Assembly: GCF_003076755.1 (NCBI RefSeq)
Contig: NZ_QDKM01000006.1
Location: 169,063 to 233,062 of the forward strand
DNA: 64,000 nucleotides
Reading direction: 5' to 3'
Source of the DNA: Pararhodobacter oceanensis
GTDB taxonomy: Bacteria > Pseudomonadota > Alphaproteobacteria > Rhodobacterales > Rhodobacteraceae
The position numbers and the translations under genes are program-made. Below the pieces are notes generated by a model. It was not told the DNA's origin and made no database searches. It saw only the letters and a program-made list of their open reading frames with translations. This document shows, piece after piece, positions 44,993 to 53,923 of this stretch. The stretch's first letter is position 1; every line of letters starts with the position of its first letter.

Positions 44993-45799
44993 GAGACGCT
45001 GCGCATAATTGCCGCCGACCCCAAGCATCTCGGTGCCAGGATCGGCTTCATTGCGGTGCTGCACAGTTGGGGTCAGACCCTGAGCTATCATTCTCACCTT
45101 CATTGCATCGTTCCGGGCGGTGGCCCGTCACCCGATGGCACGCGCTGGGTCGCCTGCCGCCCCAATTTCTTTCTGCCAGTCCGAGTGCTGTCACGGCTGT
45201 TCCGCCGGCTTTTTCTTCAGGCGCTGCGCACTGCCTTTGAGACCGGACAGTTACAGGTCTTCGGAGATACCGCTGAAGCCGCCGTCCCGCAGTCCTTCTG
45301 CCGGCGTCTGACGTCAGCCAGTCGTCAAGACTGGGTGGTCTATGCCAAGCCGCCCTTTGGCGGGCCGAAACAAGTGCTGGCCTATTTGAGCCGGTATGCC
45401 CATCGTGTCGCCATCGCTAATTCACGTCTGGTCAGCATGGCAAATGGCAAGGTGACCTTCCGCTGGCGAGACTATCGCCATGGCAGCCGGCCAAGGTCTA
45501 TGACCCTCGATGCTGGCGAGTTCATCCGCCGCTTTCTCCTGCATACTGTGCCGGATGGCTTTCATCGCATCCGCCATTTTGGCTTCCTCGCCAACGGACA
45601 GCGTGTGGCCCGCATCAAGGCGTGCAGAGCGTTGCTGGCCAGACAAGCAAAGGCAACCGAGAGCCGTGCCAAACCCGCAATCAAGGTGGTCCCCGCCGCG
45701 CGGCCATGCCCTTGCTGCGGTCGATCAATGGTTAGGATCACCGTATGGTATCATGGCCAAGCGCCGCCTGAATGGGCATTCCGGAGCAACAGCCCATGA
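44993..45799 (+). pseudogene. IS91-family transposase, 3' fragment
   Basis: The frame reads ETLRIIAADPKHLGARIGFI, then QTLSYHSHLHCIVPGGG (HUH metal-binding region) and YLSRYAHRVAIANSRL with the paired Tyr of Y2 transposases. It ends with a C-terminal CPCCGRS zinc-like motif. The N-terminal zinc-finger part is deleted. Without its own start it is probably not translated; a GTG at 45056 lacks a good site. Confidence 0.8.
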
Positions 45800-46083
45800 T
45801 CGACCACGACAGACAACGGATATCCTGCCACCCGACTGCCTCCATGCAGGCCGGTCCTATACGCTACGGGCCAAAGCCTTGGCTGCCCCGGTTCTGGCCG
45901 ATGCACAACACCACTTGCCAGAGAACCACACCGGTTCCGCGCGCCCTTGTGACCAGCCATGCCCCAAACAGTCGGCATTTCACTGCCATTCATCGATCGG
46001 TTAGGCCTCGCGAACACCACCCCAGAGCTGAGCCAGCACCACAATCCCCATAGCGCAAAACCAGCCCGCGGGTTCGTTCAATC

Positions 46084-46536
46084 CGGCTTCAATGAGGTCG
46101 CGGACAGCGCATGGGTGATCCCACCGTTGTCTTTCGCAACCTCACAGAACCCTCCAGATTCACCGACGTTCAGGTTCGCCGAGATCTTCCGCGTCGACTA
46201 ACCACTGTTCCTCTGGCGAAGGGCTTGAGAAATCTTGCGCATTGGCAAGTTCCTCATTCTGGGGCTTTTTGCTCGTCCTCGTTGGCGGCATGGCCACTCT
46301 CTTGCACGATCGCCCAGCAGCTCGTCTCACGACTGGCTTTTGGGGTGATCGGGCACTCCGAAATCCAACGCCCAATAGAGTTGAGGGTTTCAGCTTTTGG
46401 ATGTGATGGTCGAGGAGTTTCCACCTTAGATTGATCTTGTCCACATAAAACATCGCGGATGTTTTGCGCCGAACATTGAAAAATCAGCCGGTAAGATCCA
46501 TCATTGCAACAGTGAACCAATCGATGGAGTATCGTC
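46084..46536. other. Gap right of the IS91 element
   Basis: No gene is well supported. A 43-residue frame on the minus strand (46291-46160; MPPTRTSKKPQNEELANAQD at its start) has AGAGAG upstream and a protein-like hydrophilic composition. It is too short to judge and matches nothing I recognise. Confidence 0.35.
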
Positions 46537-46773
46537 ATGAAGATGAAGAGTTTTAAGCTGTATGATGCACAGTTTGTTGTTGCCGTGTTTTCTTTCAGTG
46601 ATGGGGATGTGAAGGTCGAGGCAGAAGTTTCGCCTGACGGGCGCAAGATTTTTATTGAGCACGCTGCCTGGGTGGAGACGGAAGAGGTGGCGTTTAACGT
46701 TGTGATGGATAATCTCGAAGACGTGCTGGAAACCTTGAGCGTTTCGGCATCCGAGTGCCTTGCCTGCAACTAG
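46537..46773 (+). CDS. Small protein of unknown function
   Basis: The 78-residue acidic protein reads MKMKSFKLYDAQFVVAVFSF and later VSPDGRKIFIEHAAWVETEE. It alternates short beta-like stretches and ends in a helix, with Cys near the end (SECLACN). GGAG lies about 8 bases before the ATG. No family or partner is visible. Confidence 0.5.
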   Translation: MKMKSFKLYDAQFVVAVFSFSDGDVKVEAEVSPDGRKIFIEHAAWVETEEVAFNVVMDNLEDVLETLSVSASECLACN

Positions 46774-47187
46774 AATTTTGCCAGTTATCCGCCGGGTAGG
46801 CGGCTTAGGAGTTCTCGCGCGCTCAATCATGAAGGTCTGCGGGCGGCGTGTTTCGCTTCGAATCGGGCATTATTCGTCAACTTCAATGATACTGAACTCC
46901 ATGATCGATACGTTAGCTATGTGTGGGGTAGGTCGCTCGGAACCGGAAACCACGCGGCTCGAACGAAACTGCATGACAGCTTTGGCCCGATGGGCACGAG
47001 AGGTGTGGAACTTGCGATGCGGGCTTGCGGGCATCGATCGGAAAAAACGGCCGAGGCTTACCGGACGCGAGCTTTCGAGTATCTGGCGCTTGATCGGATT
47101 CATCAGGATCAGGCAGCGGATATTTTGGATGCCGAATGGGAAGAGTTTTTCGGGATGTCTGGGCCGCGGGAGAGTTTGGCGAGATGA
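46774..47187 (+). pseudogene. Possible tyrosine-recombinase C-terminal fragment
   Basis: The frame is open without a start codon of good quality and encodes about 137 residues. ELAMRACGHRSEKTAEAYRT resembles the last conserved box of phage-type integrases (His, then the active Tyr). Upstream residues show no clear Arg box. It sits just before the wzc gene and may mark the right edge of the mobile element. The match is by eye and weak. Confidence 0.35.
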
Positions 47188-47208
47188 GTGCGCGGCGCGC
47201 TTAGCCGA

Positions 47209-49386
47209 TCAATCTTCGCGCTGCTTATACTGGTAGCGGTAGCCATATCCATATCCATATCCATATCCACCCTTCGCCTTTTTCGGATCGAAGCCGTTCA
47301 GAATCGCGCCGTTGAGTTTGGCGCCGGCGGCGTCGAAGGCTTTCATCGAGGCGTCGATTTCGCCGAGGGGGGTCACGTTGTGGCGGGCGACCAAAATAGT
47401 GGTGCCGGCGGCGCGGCTGATGATGACGGGGTCGGTGACGGCGAGGATCGGGGGGCAGTCGAGGATGGTGAGGTCGAAATGTTCGTCGAGGCTCTTGATG
47501 AGCTGGTTGAACGAATCGCGCATCAGGAGTTCGGATGGGTTCGGCGGGTATTTGCCGGTCGGAATGAAATAAAGATCGGGCAGCGGGCCTTGCACGAGGC
47601 AGGATTCGATATCGGCGTCGCCGGCGAGGATGTCGGCGAGCCCGAGGTGGCTGCGCTCGACGCCGAAATAGCGGTGCAGATAGCCACGGCGCATGTCGGC
47701 GTCGATCAGGCAGATTTTCTGGCCCGATTGCGCGGCGGTGGCGGCGAGGTTGACCGCCGAGAAGGTTTTTCCGGCGCCGGGATGGGGGCTGGTGAGGGCG
47801 AGCGAGCGGCTGTCGGCGTCGAGCATGCCGAAATGCAGACTGGTGCGCAGCGAGCGGAAGGCTTCGACCGAGAGATCGGTGGGATCCTTTATCGCAAGGA
47901 TGCCAGGCAGGTTGCGGCGGCTTTCGTGGGAATCAGCGGCGGCGGAATAGTTGATCGTGGCGAAGACCGGCAGGCCGAGTTTCTCGATCTCGGTGCTGTC
48001 CTGAATGCCTTTGTGGAGCCATGAGCGCACCAATACCACCGCGATCCCGAGCATGGCGCCAAGGATCAGCGACAGCGCCATAACCATGGATTTACGCGGC
48101 GCGATGGGGAGCGGGGCACTGGCCGCGGTGTCGACGATGCGGACGTTCCCGACGGTGCTCGCGCGCAGAACCTCGACCTCTTGTTGGCGCGTCAACAGTT
48201 CGGTGTAGATACGCTGCGCGAGTTCGACATTGCGCGTCAGGTTTAGGACTTCCCGCTGGGTCTCCGGCAGATTGCCGGCCTGCACGCGCAGATCGGCCAT
48301 GCGGGCCTCGAGCCGTTCGCGCTCTTCTAGTAGCTGGCGGTAGACGGGGTGGCTCGGGGTATAGCGCTGGCTTATCTCGTCCTCGCGGCGCTGCAATTCG
48401 GCGATCTGTGCCTCGAAAGCGTTGATTTGCGAAAGAATATTTTGGGTCTCGAAGGTGAGGTCGATTGCAACTTGACGCTGACGGTAGTCATTGAGCGCGG
48501 TCTCGGCCTGGCGGAGGGCGGCTTCTGCCTGCGGCAGTTGCGTGTTGATGAACTCGAGGCTGCTCTGCGCCTCGGCGGCGCTCCGCGCGATGTTTTGCTG
48601 AACATAGGATTGCGTGACGGCATTCAAAATTCGCGCGTTGAGTGCGCGATCACCGCCGGCAAACCGGACTTCGAGCACCCCGGAGCCGCGGCCACGCTCG
48701 GAGACTGTAAGATTGCTGCGCAGGGAGCTGATTGCGCGCAATTCATCGATTTGGGTGATGGTGTATTCCCGTCCGGGGGGTGCGACTAGGGTGTCGACAT
48801 TGATCGCGAAATTCTCCGCCTCGATCGCCAACATCTGTCCCACGGTGCCTGAAACCTCCTGCTCGCCAGGCAGGGTCAGCCGGTAGCCGCCCTCGGTTAC
48901 CTCGAGCAGAATCTCGCGGTTGATCCAGCTCGGCGGCACAGACAAAAGCCCCAGCGTTAGCCCTTCTCCGGCGCGCGCATAGACGGCCATCGGGCCGAAT
49001 TCGGGGATTGGCAGCGCGTAGCGCGCAAGGATGTTTCCGATCAGCGGGGCCTTCACCGGCTCAACGCGCCAATCAAGATTGAGCTCCGCCACCACGCGAC
49101 CAAGCACCAACCGCGAGCGCAGTAACTCGATCTCGGTGGCGCTTTGCGGGGAGTTATCTACCAACCCCTGCATTGCCTCGGGCAGGGCCAGTTGCCCCGA
49201 GCGCTCTTCGAGCTGCAAGAGCGCGTCCGCCTGATATGTGGGCGGCGTGCTGGCGAGATAGAACGCGCCGGCAACGAGCGCCAGCAGCGCGAAGACCGCA
49301 ACGGTGAGCTTGCCCTTCCAGATCGTCAGAAGAAGCTGAAGTAGATCGATTTCGTCGTCTTCGGGAGCCTGTGTGGTGCTGCTCAT
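47209..49386 (-). CDS. Polysaccharide co-polymerase/tyrosine autokinase (Wzc/ExoP type)
   Basis: This 725-residue inner-membrane protein controls exopolysaccharide chain length and export. It has an N-terminal Wzz domain with two membrane helices (residues about 30-50 and 430-450) and a periplasmic coiled coil between. The BY-kinase domain follows: Walker A TSPHPGAGKTFSAVNLAA, Walker A' CLIDADMRRGYLHRYFG, Walker B LDCPPILAVTD. The C-terminus is a Tyr-rich tail (GYGYGYGYGYRYQY), the autophosphorylation cluster. The ATG at 49386 fits the usual start; an upstream extension is not conserved-looking. Confidence 0.93.
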   Translation of the reverse strand: MSSTTQAPEDDEIDLLQLLLTIWKGKLTVAVFALLALVAGAFYLASTPPTYQADALLQLEERSGQLALPEAMQGLVDNSPQSATEIELLRSRLVLGRVVAELNLDWRVEPVKAPLIGNILARYALPIPEFGPMAVYARAGEGLTLGLLSVPPSWINREILLEVTEGGYRLTLPGEQEVSGTVGQMLAIEAENFAINVDTLVAPPGREYTITQIDELRAISSLRSNLTVSERGRGSGVLEVRFAGGDRALNARILNAVTQSYVQQNIARSAAEAQSSLEFINTQLPQAEAALRQAETALNDYRQRQVAIDLTFETQNILSQINAFEAQIAELQRREDEISQRYTPSHPVYRQLLEERERLEARMADLRVQAGNLPETQREVLNLTRNVELAQRIYTELLTRQQEVEVLRASTVGNVRIVDTAASAPLPIAPRKSMVMALSLILGAMLGIAVVLVRSWLHKGIQDSTEIEKLGLPVFATINYSAAADSHESRRNLPGILAIKDPTDLSVEAFRSLRTSLHFGMLDADSRSLALTSPHPGAGKTFSAVNLAATAAQSGQKICLIDADMRRGYLHRYFGVERSHLGLADILAGDADIESCLVQGPLPDLYFIPTGKYPPNPSELLMRDSFNQLIKSLDEHFDLTILDCPPILAVTDPVIISRAAGTTILVARHNVTPLGEIDASMKAFDAAGAKLNGAILNGFDPKKAKGGYGYGYGYGYRYQYKQRED
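47243..47266. repeat. Hexanucleotide repeat in the wzc tail
   Basis: Four perfect copies of CCATAT on the plus strand encode Gly-Tyr pairs on the minus strand. Gain or loss of one copy would change the tail by two residues without shifting the frame. Confidence 0.85.
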
Positions 49387-49518
49387 TGTCTGGTTTACGT
49401 TTCTCTTGAAGGGGGCGTGCTGCCGAAGAGTTGATTCTTGAATGAAGGTTCCTTGGCAGGGTGTCAATGCTGGGCAGTGATGTGAGCGTGATGGGGGCCG
49501 AGAAATCAATCAAAGCTC

Positions 49519-50907
49519 GCTGAAAATTAGTCCCACCTCGACAGCGGTTTGAGAACATGATTCACCCTCAGCACGGCAAGGGGAGGTTGATGATGCGCGG
49601 GACGGACGAGGCGAGCGGGTCGCTTTTCAGCTATGTTGATCTGGAGGAGCGCATCCCTGCGCGGCACCCTTTGCGCAAGATCCGGCAGGTGGAGAATGAC
49701 GCGCTCGCCAGTCTCGATGCCGACTTCGAGGCGCTCTACACCGATTTCGGCCGCCCCTCGATCCCGCCGGAACGGCTGATCCGAGCCAGCCTGCTGCAAA
49801 TCCTGTTCTCGGTCCGATCCGAGCGGCAGTTGATGGAGCAGATGGACTACAACCTGATGTTCCGGTGGTTTGTCGGGCTTGGCATCGATGATCCGGTCTG
49901 GGTTCCCACGGTTTTTTCGAAGAACCGCGACCGGCTGCTGACCACGGAGATGTCGCGCAAGGTGATGGCGGCGATCCTCGCGCATCGTGAGGTGGCGCCT
50001 CTGTTATCGGACGAGCATTTTTCGGTGGATGGCACGCTGGTCAAGGCATGGGCGTCGATGAAGAGTTTCCAGCCCAAGGCCGATGCCGCCCTGCCTGACG
50101 ACGACGGGCCGGGTGACCCTCTCGCCCCGGACACCGCGCCCGAAACCAAGCCTTCCGAGAAACCAGCCGAGACCGACCAGATGCCCCGTAACACCAAACC
50201 CCACCGCAATGCCGAGGTCGATTTCCGGGGCGAGAAGCGCTCGAATGCCAGTCATGTCTCGCGCAGCGATCCGGACGCGCGGCTTTACAAGAAATCCCCC
50301 GGCACCGGGGCCATGCTGTGTTTCATCGGCCATGCGTTGATGGAGAACCGCAACGGCTTGATCGTCCAAGGTGACCTGACGCAGGCCGACGGTCATGCGG
50401 AAAGGCGCGCGGCTATGGACATGCTGCATCGCCATTCCCCGGGATCGACCCGGCGACTGACGCTATGTGCCGACAAGGGCTATGACGCTGCCGGGTTCGT
50501 CTTTGACCTGCGTAAGGCCTGTGTCACTCCGCATGTAGCGCAGAAATTGCGATATTCGGCCATCGATGGCCGAACCGCCCGGCATGACGGCTATGCCCAA
50601 TCACAGAAGCACCGAAAGAAGATCGAAGAGGCCTTCGGCTGGGCCAAAACCGTCGGCGGCATGGCCCAAACTATGTATCGCGGCGTCGAACGAGTGCGCT
50701 CCCGCTTTATACTGACGATGGCCGCCAATAACCTGGCCCGACTGCCCAGATTGCTGGGAGCTTGAGGCGGGAGCGCGCCGCCACGCGCGCGCCTCAGACC
50801 CGTCGACTGGTGTGAAGATCACCGGAACCGGCACCGTTGAAGGGACAGCGTTCCGGATCAGCGATTAATTCAGCACCCTGCTCTAATTCGGTGGGAAATT
50901 TTTCGCG
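49519..50907. mobile_element. IS5-type insertion sequence
   Basis: One transposase gene is flanked by imperfect inverted repeats: CGCTGAAAATTAGTCCCACC at 49518-49537 and GGTGGGAAATTTTTCGCG near 50890-50907. Length, about 1.39 kb, suits the family. Exact ends and target duplication are not resolved. It sits between the divergent wzc and EPS regulator genes. Confidence 0.75.
49593..50765 (+). CDS. DDE transposase (IS5/IS1182-like)
   Basis: The 390-residue protein appears intact. Catalytic Asp lie in HFSVDGTLVKAWASMKSF and TLCADKGYDAAGF, and Glu in HRKKIEEAFGWAKTVGGMAQ. The N-terminal block RSERQLMEQMDYNLMFRWFV is typical of this IS5/IS1182-like group. A Pro/Glu-rich insert lies in the middle (residues about 160-200). 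GGGGAGG is 6 bases before ATG 49593. Confidence 0.9.
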   Translation: MRGTDEASGSLFSYVDLEERIPARHPLRKIRQVENDALASLDADFEALYTDFGRPSIPPERLIRASLLQILFSVRSERQLMEQMDYNLMFRWFVGLGIDDPVWVPTVFSKNRDRLLTTEMSRKVMAAILAHREVAPLLSDEHFSVDGTLVKAWASMKSFQPKADAALPDDDGPGDPLAPDTAPETKPSEKPAETDQMPRNTKPHRNAEVDFRGEKRSNASHVSRSDPDARLYKKSPGTGAMLCFIGHALMENRNGLIVQGDLTQADGHAERRAAMDMLHRHSPGSTRRLTLCADKGYDAAGFVFDLRKACVTPHVAQKLRYSAIDGRTARHDGYAQSQKHRKKIEEAFGWAKTVGGMAQTMYRGVERVRSRFILTMAANNLARLPRLLGA

Positions 50908-51056
50908 ATTGTGCTTCTGTTTCACGAATGATACCGCTCAAAGTTGAGCGTGTATGTTGATTCGCCGGTGCTGACTCTCTTAATTGCGGCATCAACAGCT
51001 CGCCCGACTGCGGAGGTCGCTTAATGGTCGTCAACCCCGGAATTGAGGAGTGTTGA

Positions 51057-51410
51057 ATGAGTCAGCGCAGCAAGATTCGTGACGATGCGCGGTTTAGAGC
51101 GCTCCGATTGCTACACAAAAACCCAGAGATGAGCCAACGTGAACTGGCAAGGGATATCGGAATCAGCGCCGGCGCAGTTCATTATGTTCTCAATGCATTA
51201 TTCGACAAGGGTTTGGTTGAGTTCAGAAAATTCACAGCTGCCGAAGACAAGCGCCGCTATGCGTATATTTTGACAACCGAGGGACTTGCCCAGAAAACCG
51301 CGCTAACACAGTCTTTTCTGACGCGTAAACGCGAAGAATACGAAGCGCTCAAGGAGGAAATCAAGGCGCTCCAGTCGGATATCGACAGAGAGCAAGCCGC
51401 CAGGGAGTGA
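51057..51410 (+). CDS. EPS-associated MarR-family regulator
   Basis: The 117-residue protein has a winged helix (MSQRELARDIGISAGAVHYV), EDKRRYAYILTTEGL as the wing, and a C-terminal coiled coil (residues about 85-115). This matches the small MarR-type regulators found at the front of exopolysaccharide loci. It lies 108 bases before wecB in the same direction and probably controls the locus. Confidence 0.85.
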   Translation: MSQRSKIRDDARFRALRLLHKNPEMSQRELARDIGISAGAVHYVLNALFDKGLVEFRKFTAAEDKRRYAYILTTEGLAQKTALTQSFLTRKREEYEALKEEIKALQSDIDREQAARE

Positions 51411-51518
51411 GCCGACAACGAGCTTTTAGGGTAGGTCGCGGCATTCGCAAGAAGCGGTATTCTGCGATCAAATTAGCGTTTTAAAATTGAGAATTTCGAC
51501 AGTACTATTGAGGACATA

Positions 51519-52652
51519 ATGAGAAAACTACTTTTAGTGTTTGGCACTCGACCCGAAGCCATCAAGATGGCGCCGGTCCATGAGGCGCTGCGCTCGGTCC
51601 CCGGATTGGATGTGCGTGTTGCCGTGACCGCCCAGCATCGCGAGATGCTGGATCAGGTGCTTAGGCTGTTTGACATTGAGCCACAATATGACCTCAATGT
51701 GATGAAGTCGGGACAAGGCTTGACGGAAATTACTGCCTCGGTTCTCGGAGGGCTGAAACCGATTCTTGAGGAGTTCGCGCCCGACCTGATCCTAGTCCAC
51801 GGCGACACTACGACCACTCTGGCCGCCTCTCTAGCGGCTTATTATCAGCAGATCCCTGTCGCCCATGTTGAAGCTGGGCTACGCACCGGCAATATCTATT
51901 CGCCTTGGCCTGAAGAGATGAACCGTAAGATCACGGGCGCCATCGCACGGTTGCATTTCGCGCCAACAGAGAAGGCTGCGCAGAACCTGCGTGAAGAGGC
52001 CGTTTCACCGGAAGGCATCGTCGTAACCGGAAATACGGTGATCGACGCTCTGCTCAAGGTGGTTGCCCGGCTGAAAGGCGACGAAATTCAGACTGCAGCC
52101 TTTGACGCCGAGTTTGGGATTGATCCGAGCAAGCGAATGGTCCTGGTTACGGGCCATAGGCGAGAAAGTTTTGGCGGAGGATTCCAGCGAATTTGCGATG
52201 CGATTGCCGCCCTAGCGCGGCGCGATGATGTTCAGATCATATTCCCCCTGCACCTGAACCCTAACGTCAAAGGACCAGTAGAATCCAATCTCGGAACGCT
52301 CGAGCGCGTCAAGCTAATCGCTCCGCAAGATTATTTGCCATTCGTACACTTAATGCGTCGCGCCGATATCATCTTGTCCGATTCGGGCGGTGTGCAGGAA
52401 GAGGCTCCTTCGCTAGGCAAGCCGGTTCTGGTGCTGCGCGACAACACCGAGCGCCCCGAAGCCGTCGAGGCAGGCACTGTCAAGTTGGTAGGCACTGATT
52501 CCGCTCTGATCCTGCGCGAGGCGACAGTGCTGTTGGACGACGCCGCCGGCTATCAGGCGATGGCGCGCGCCCACAACCCCTACGGCGATGGGCTTGCAGC
52601 GCAGCGTATTAGAAATGCCATTCTTGACTTCTTCGGCCTCGACAAGGTGTAA
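51519..52652 (+). CDS. wecB: UDP-N-acetylglucosamine 2-epimerase (non-hydrolysing)
   Basis: WecB converts UDP-GlcNAc to UDP-ManNAc. The 377-residue GT-B-fold protein has [68 protein letters not shown] and [20 protein letters not shown]. Its stop shares a base with the wecC start. It begins the sugar-nucleotide branch of the polysaccharide locus. Confidence 0.96.
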   Translation: MRKLLLVFGTRPEAIKMAPVHEALRSVPGLDVRVAVTAQHREMLDQVLRLFDIEPQYDLNVMKSGQGLTEITASVLGGLKPILEEFAPDLILVHGDTTTTLAASLAAYYQQIPVAHVEAGLRTGNIYSPWPEEMNRKITGAIARLHFAPTEKAAQNLREEAVSPEGIVVTGNTVIDALLKVVARLKGDEIQTAAFDAEFGIDPSKRMVLVTGHRRESFGGGFQRICDAIAALARRDDVQIIFPLHLNPNVKGPVESNLGTLERVKLIAPQDYLPFVHLMRRADIILSDSGGVQEEAPSLGKPVLVLRDNTERPEAVEAGTVKLVGTDSALILREATVLLDDAAGYQAMARAHNPYGDGLAAQRIRNAILDFFGLDKV

Positions 52653-53923
52653 TGATAATGTCCGATCATTCCTACAAACGCATTTCCGTCATTGGCCTAG
52701 GCTATATCGGCCTACCAACCGCTGTGATGTTTGCTTCGCGCAAGATCGAAGTGGTCGGCGTTGATGTGAGCCAGAATGTAGTCGATACGATCAATCGGGG
52801 CGCGATTCATATCATCGAACCTGATCTCGATGTGGCAGTGCATGCCGCCGTCCAAGAGGGGTTCTTGCGTGCCACCACAATGCCCGAACCAGCCGAAGCT
52901 TTTTTGATTGCTGTTCCGACCCCATTTCAGGGCGCGGACCACGAACCTGACCTCAGCTATATCGAGGCAGCTTCAAAAGCAATCGCCCGGGTTTTGCGGC
53001 CCGGCAATTTGGTGATTCTGGAGTCAACCTCGCCAGTCGGTGCCACAGAGGCGATGGCAGACTGGCTGTCGGAGGTGCGCCCCGACCTAACCTTTCCACG
53101 GGGTGCCGGCGAGGCTTCAGACATCCGGATCGCACATTGCCCAGAGCGCGTCCTGCCCGGTAAGGTGATGCAGGAACTGATAACCAACGACCGCGTGATC
53201 GGCGGCATGACACGGGCCTGCTCGGCGAGAGCTGTCGCACTCTACAAAAGCTTTGTCACAGGCGACTGTGTGGTCGCCAGTGGTCCGCGCGTGGCCGAGT
53301 TGGCGAAGCTGACCGAAAACAGCTTTCGGGACGTAAACATCGCTTTCGCGAACGAATTGTCACTGATCTGTGACCGGCTTGAACTGGACGTATGGGAACT
53401 GATCCGGCTAGCCAATCGGCATCCGCGAGTAAATATCCTGCAACCGGGCCCAGGCGTGGGAGGGCATTGCATCGCTGTGGATCCATGGTTTATTGTATCG
53501 TCGGCGCGAAACGAAGCAAGGCTGATCCGAACCGCACGCGAAGTCAATGATAGTAAGCCCGACTGGGTGATGAACAAGGTCCGAGCAGCGATCGGCGCAC
53601 ATCTTATGGCAAATCCCGGAAAAACCGCTGCCGATGTGACCGTGGCGGTCTACGGCCTTTCGTTCAAGCCCAATATCGATGATCTGCGAGAAAGCCCGGC
53701 CTTGGACATTGCCCGCGCAATCGCCGCTGAACATACAGGCCCACAGCTCGTGGTCGAGCCAAATATTGAGGAGCTGCCAAAAGGGCTCGAGGCTGCACAT
53801 CTCGTCGACCTAACGGCGGCGAGTGCGGCGGAAGTGCATGTCATGCTGGTGGATCACACACACTTCATGAGCAGCGTTGCCCCCATAGGGCGGATCGTGG
53901 ATGTGCGTGGGGTGTGGGGGTGA
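52652..53923 (+). CDS. wecC: UDP-N-acetyl-D-mannosamine dehydrogenase
   Basis: WecC oxidises UDP-ManNAc to UDP-ManNAcA with two NAD+. The 423-residue protein has the NAD loop VIGLGYIGLPTAVMFASRK, the substrate helix LTENSFRDVNIAFANELSLI, the catalytic Cys in GPGVGGHCIAVDPW, and YGLSFKPNIDDLRESPA. A second ATG two codons in (52658) is also possible. The repeat unit should therefore contain an acidic aminosugar. Confidence 0.95.
   Translation: MIMSDHSYKRISVIGLGYIGLPTAVMFASRKIEVVGVDVSQNVVDTINRGAIHIIEPDLDVAVHAAVQEGFLRATTMPEPAEAFLIAVPTPFQGADHEPDLSYIEAASKAIARVLRPGNLVILESTSPVGATEAMADWLSEVRPDLTFPRGAGEASDIRIAHCPERVLPGKVMQELITNDRVIGGMTRACSARAVALYKSFVTGDCVVASGPRVAELAKLTENSFRDVNIAFANELSLICDRLELDVWELIRLANRHPRVNILQPGPGVGGHCIAVDPWFIVSSARNEARLIRTAREVNDSKPDWVMNKVRAAIGAHLMANPGKTAADVTVAVYGLSFKPNIDDLRESPALDIARAIAAEHTGPQLVVEPNIEELPKGLEAAHLVDLTAASAAEVHVMLVDHTHFMSSVAPIGRIVDVRGVWG

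Larger units (their letters stand above)
44549..46083. mobile_element. IS91-family element, internally deleted
   Basis: The borders are proposed from a perfect 16-bp inverted repeat: GATTGAACGAACCCGC at 44549-44564 and GCGGGTTCGTTCAATC at 46068-46083. Between them lie the 5' part of an XerD-like integrase gene and the 3' part of an IS91 transposase gene, with the middle missing. The left repeat runs into a hairpin (CCCGC-TAAC-GCGGG), in line with structured IS91 ends. Confidence 0.65.

Noticed and set aside
46254..46769. 171-codon minus-strand frame opposite the 78-residue gene
   Set aside because: Ser/Thr-rich composition indicates an antisense shadow; the plus-strand frame has a ribosome site and more natural composition.
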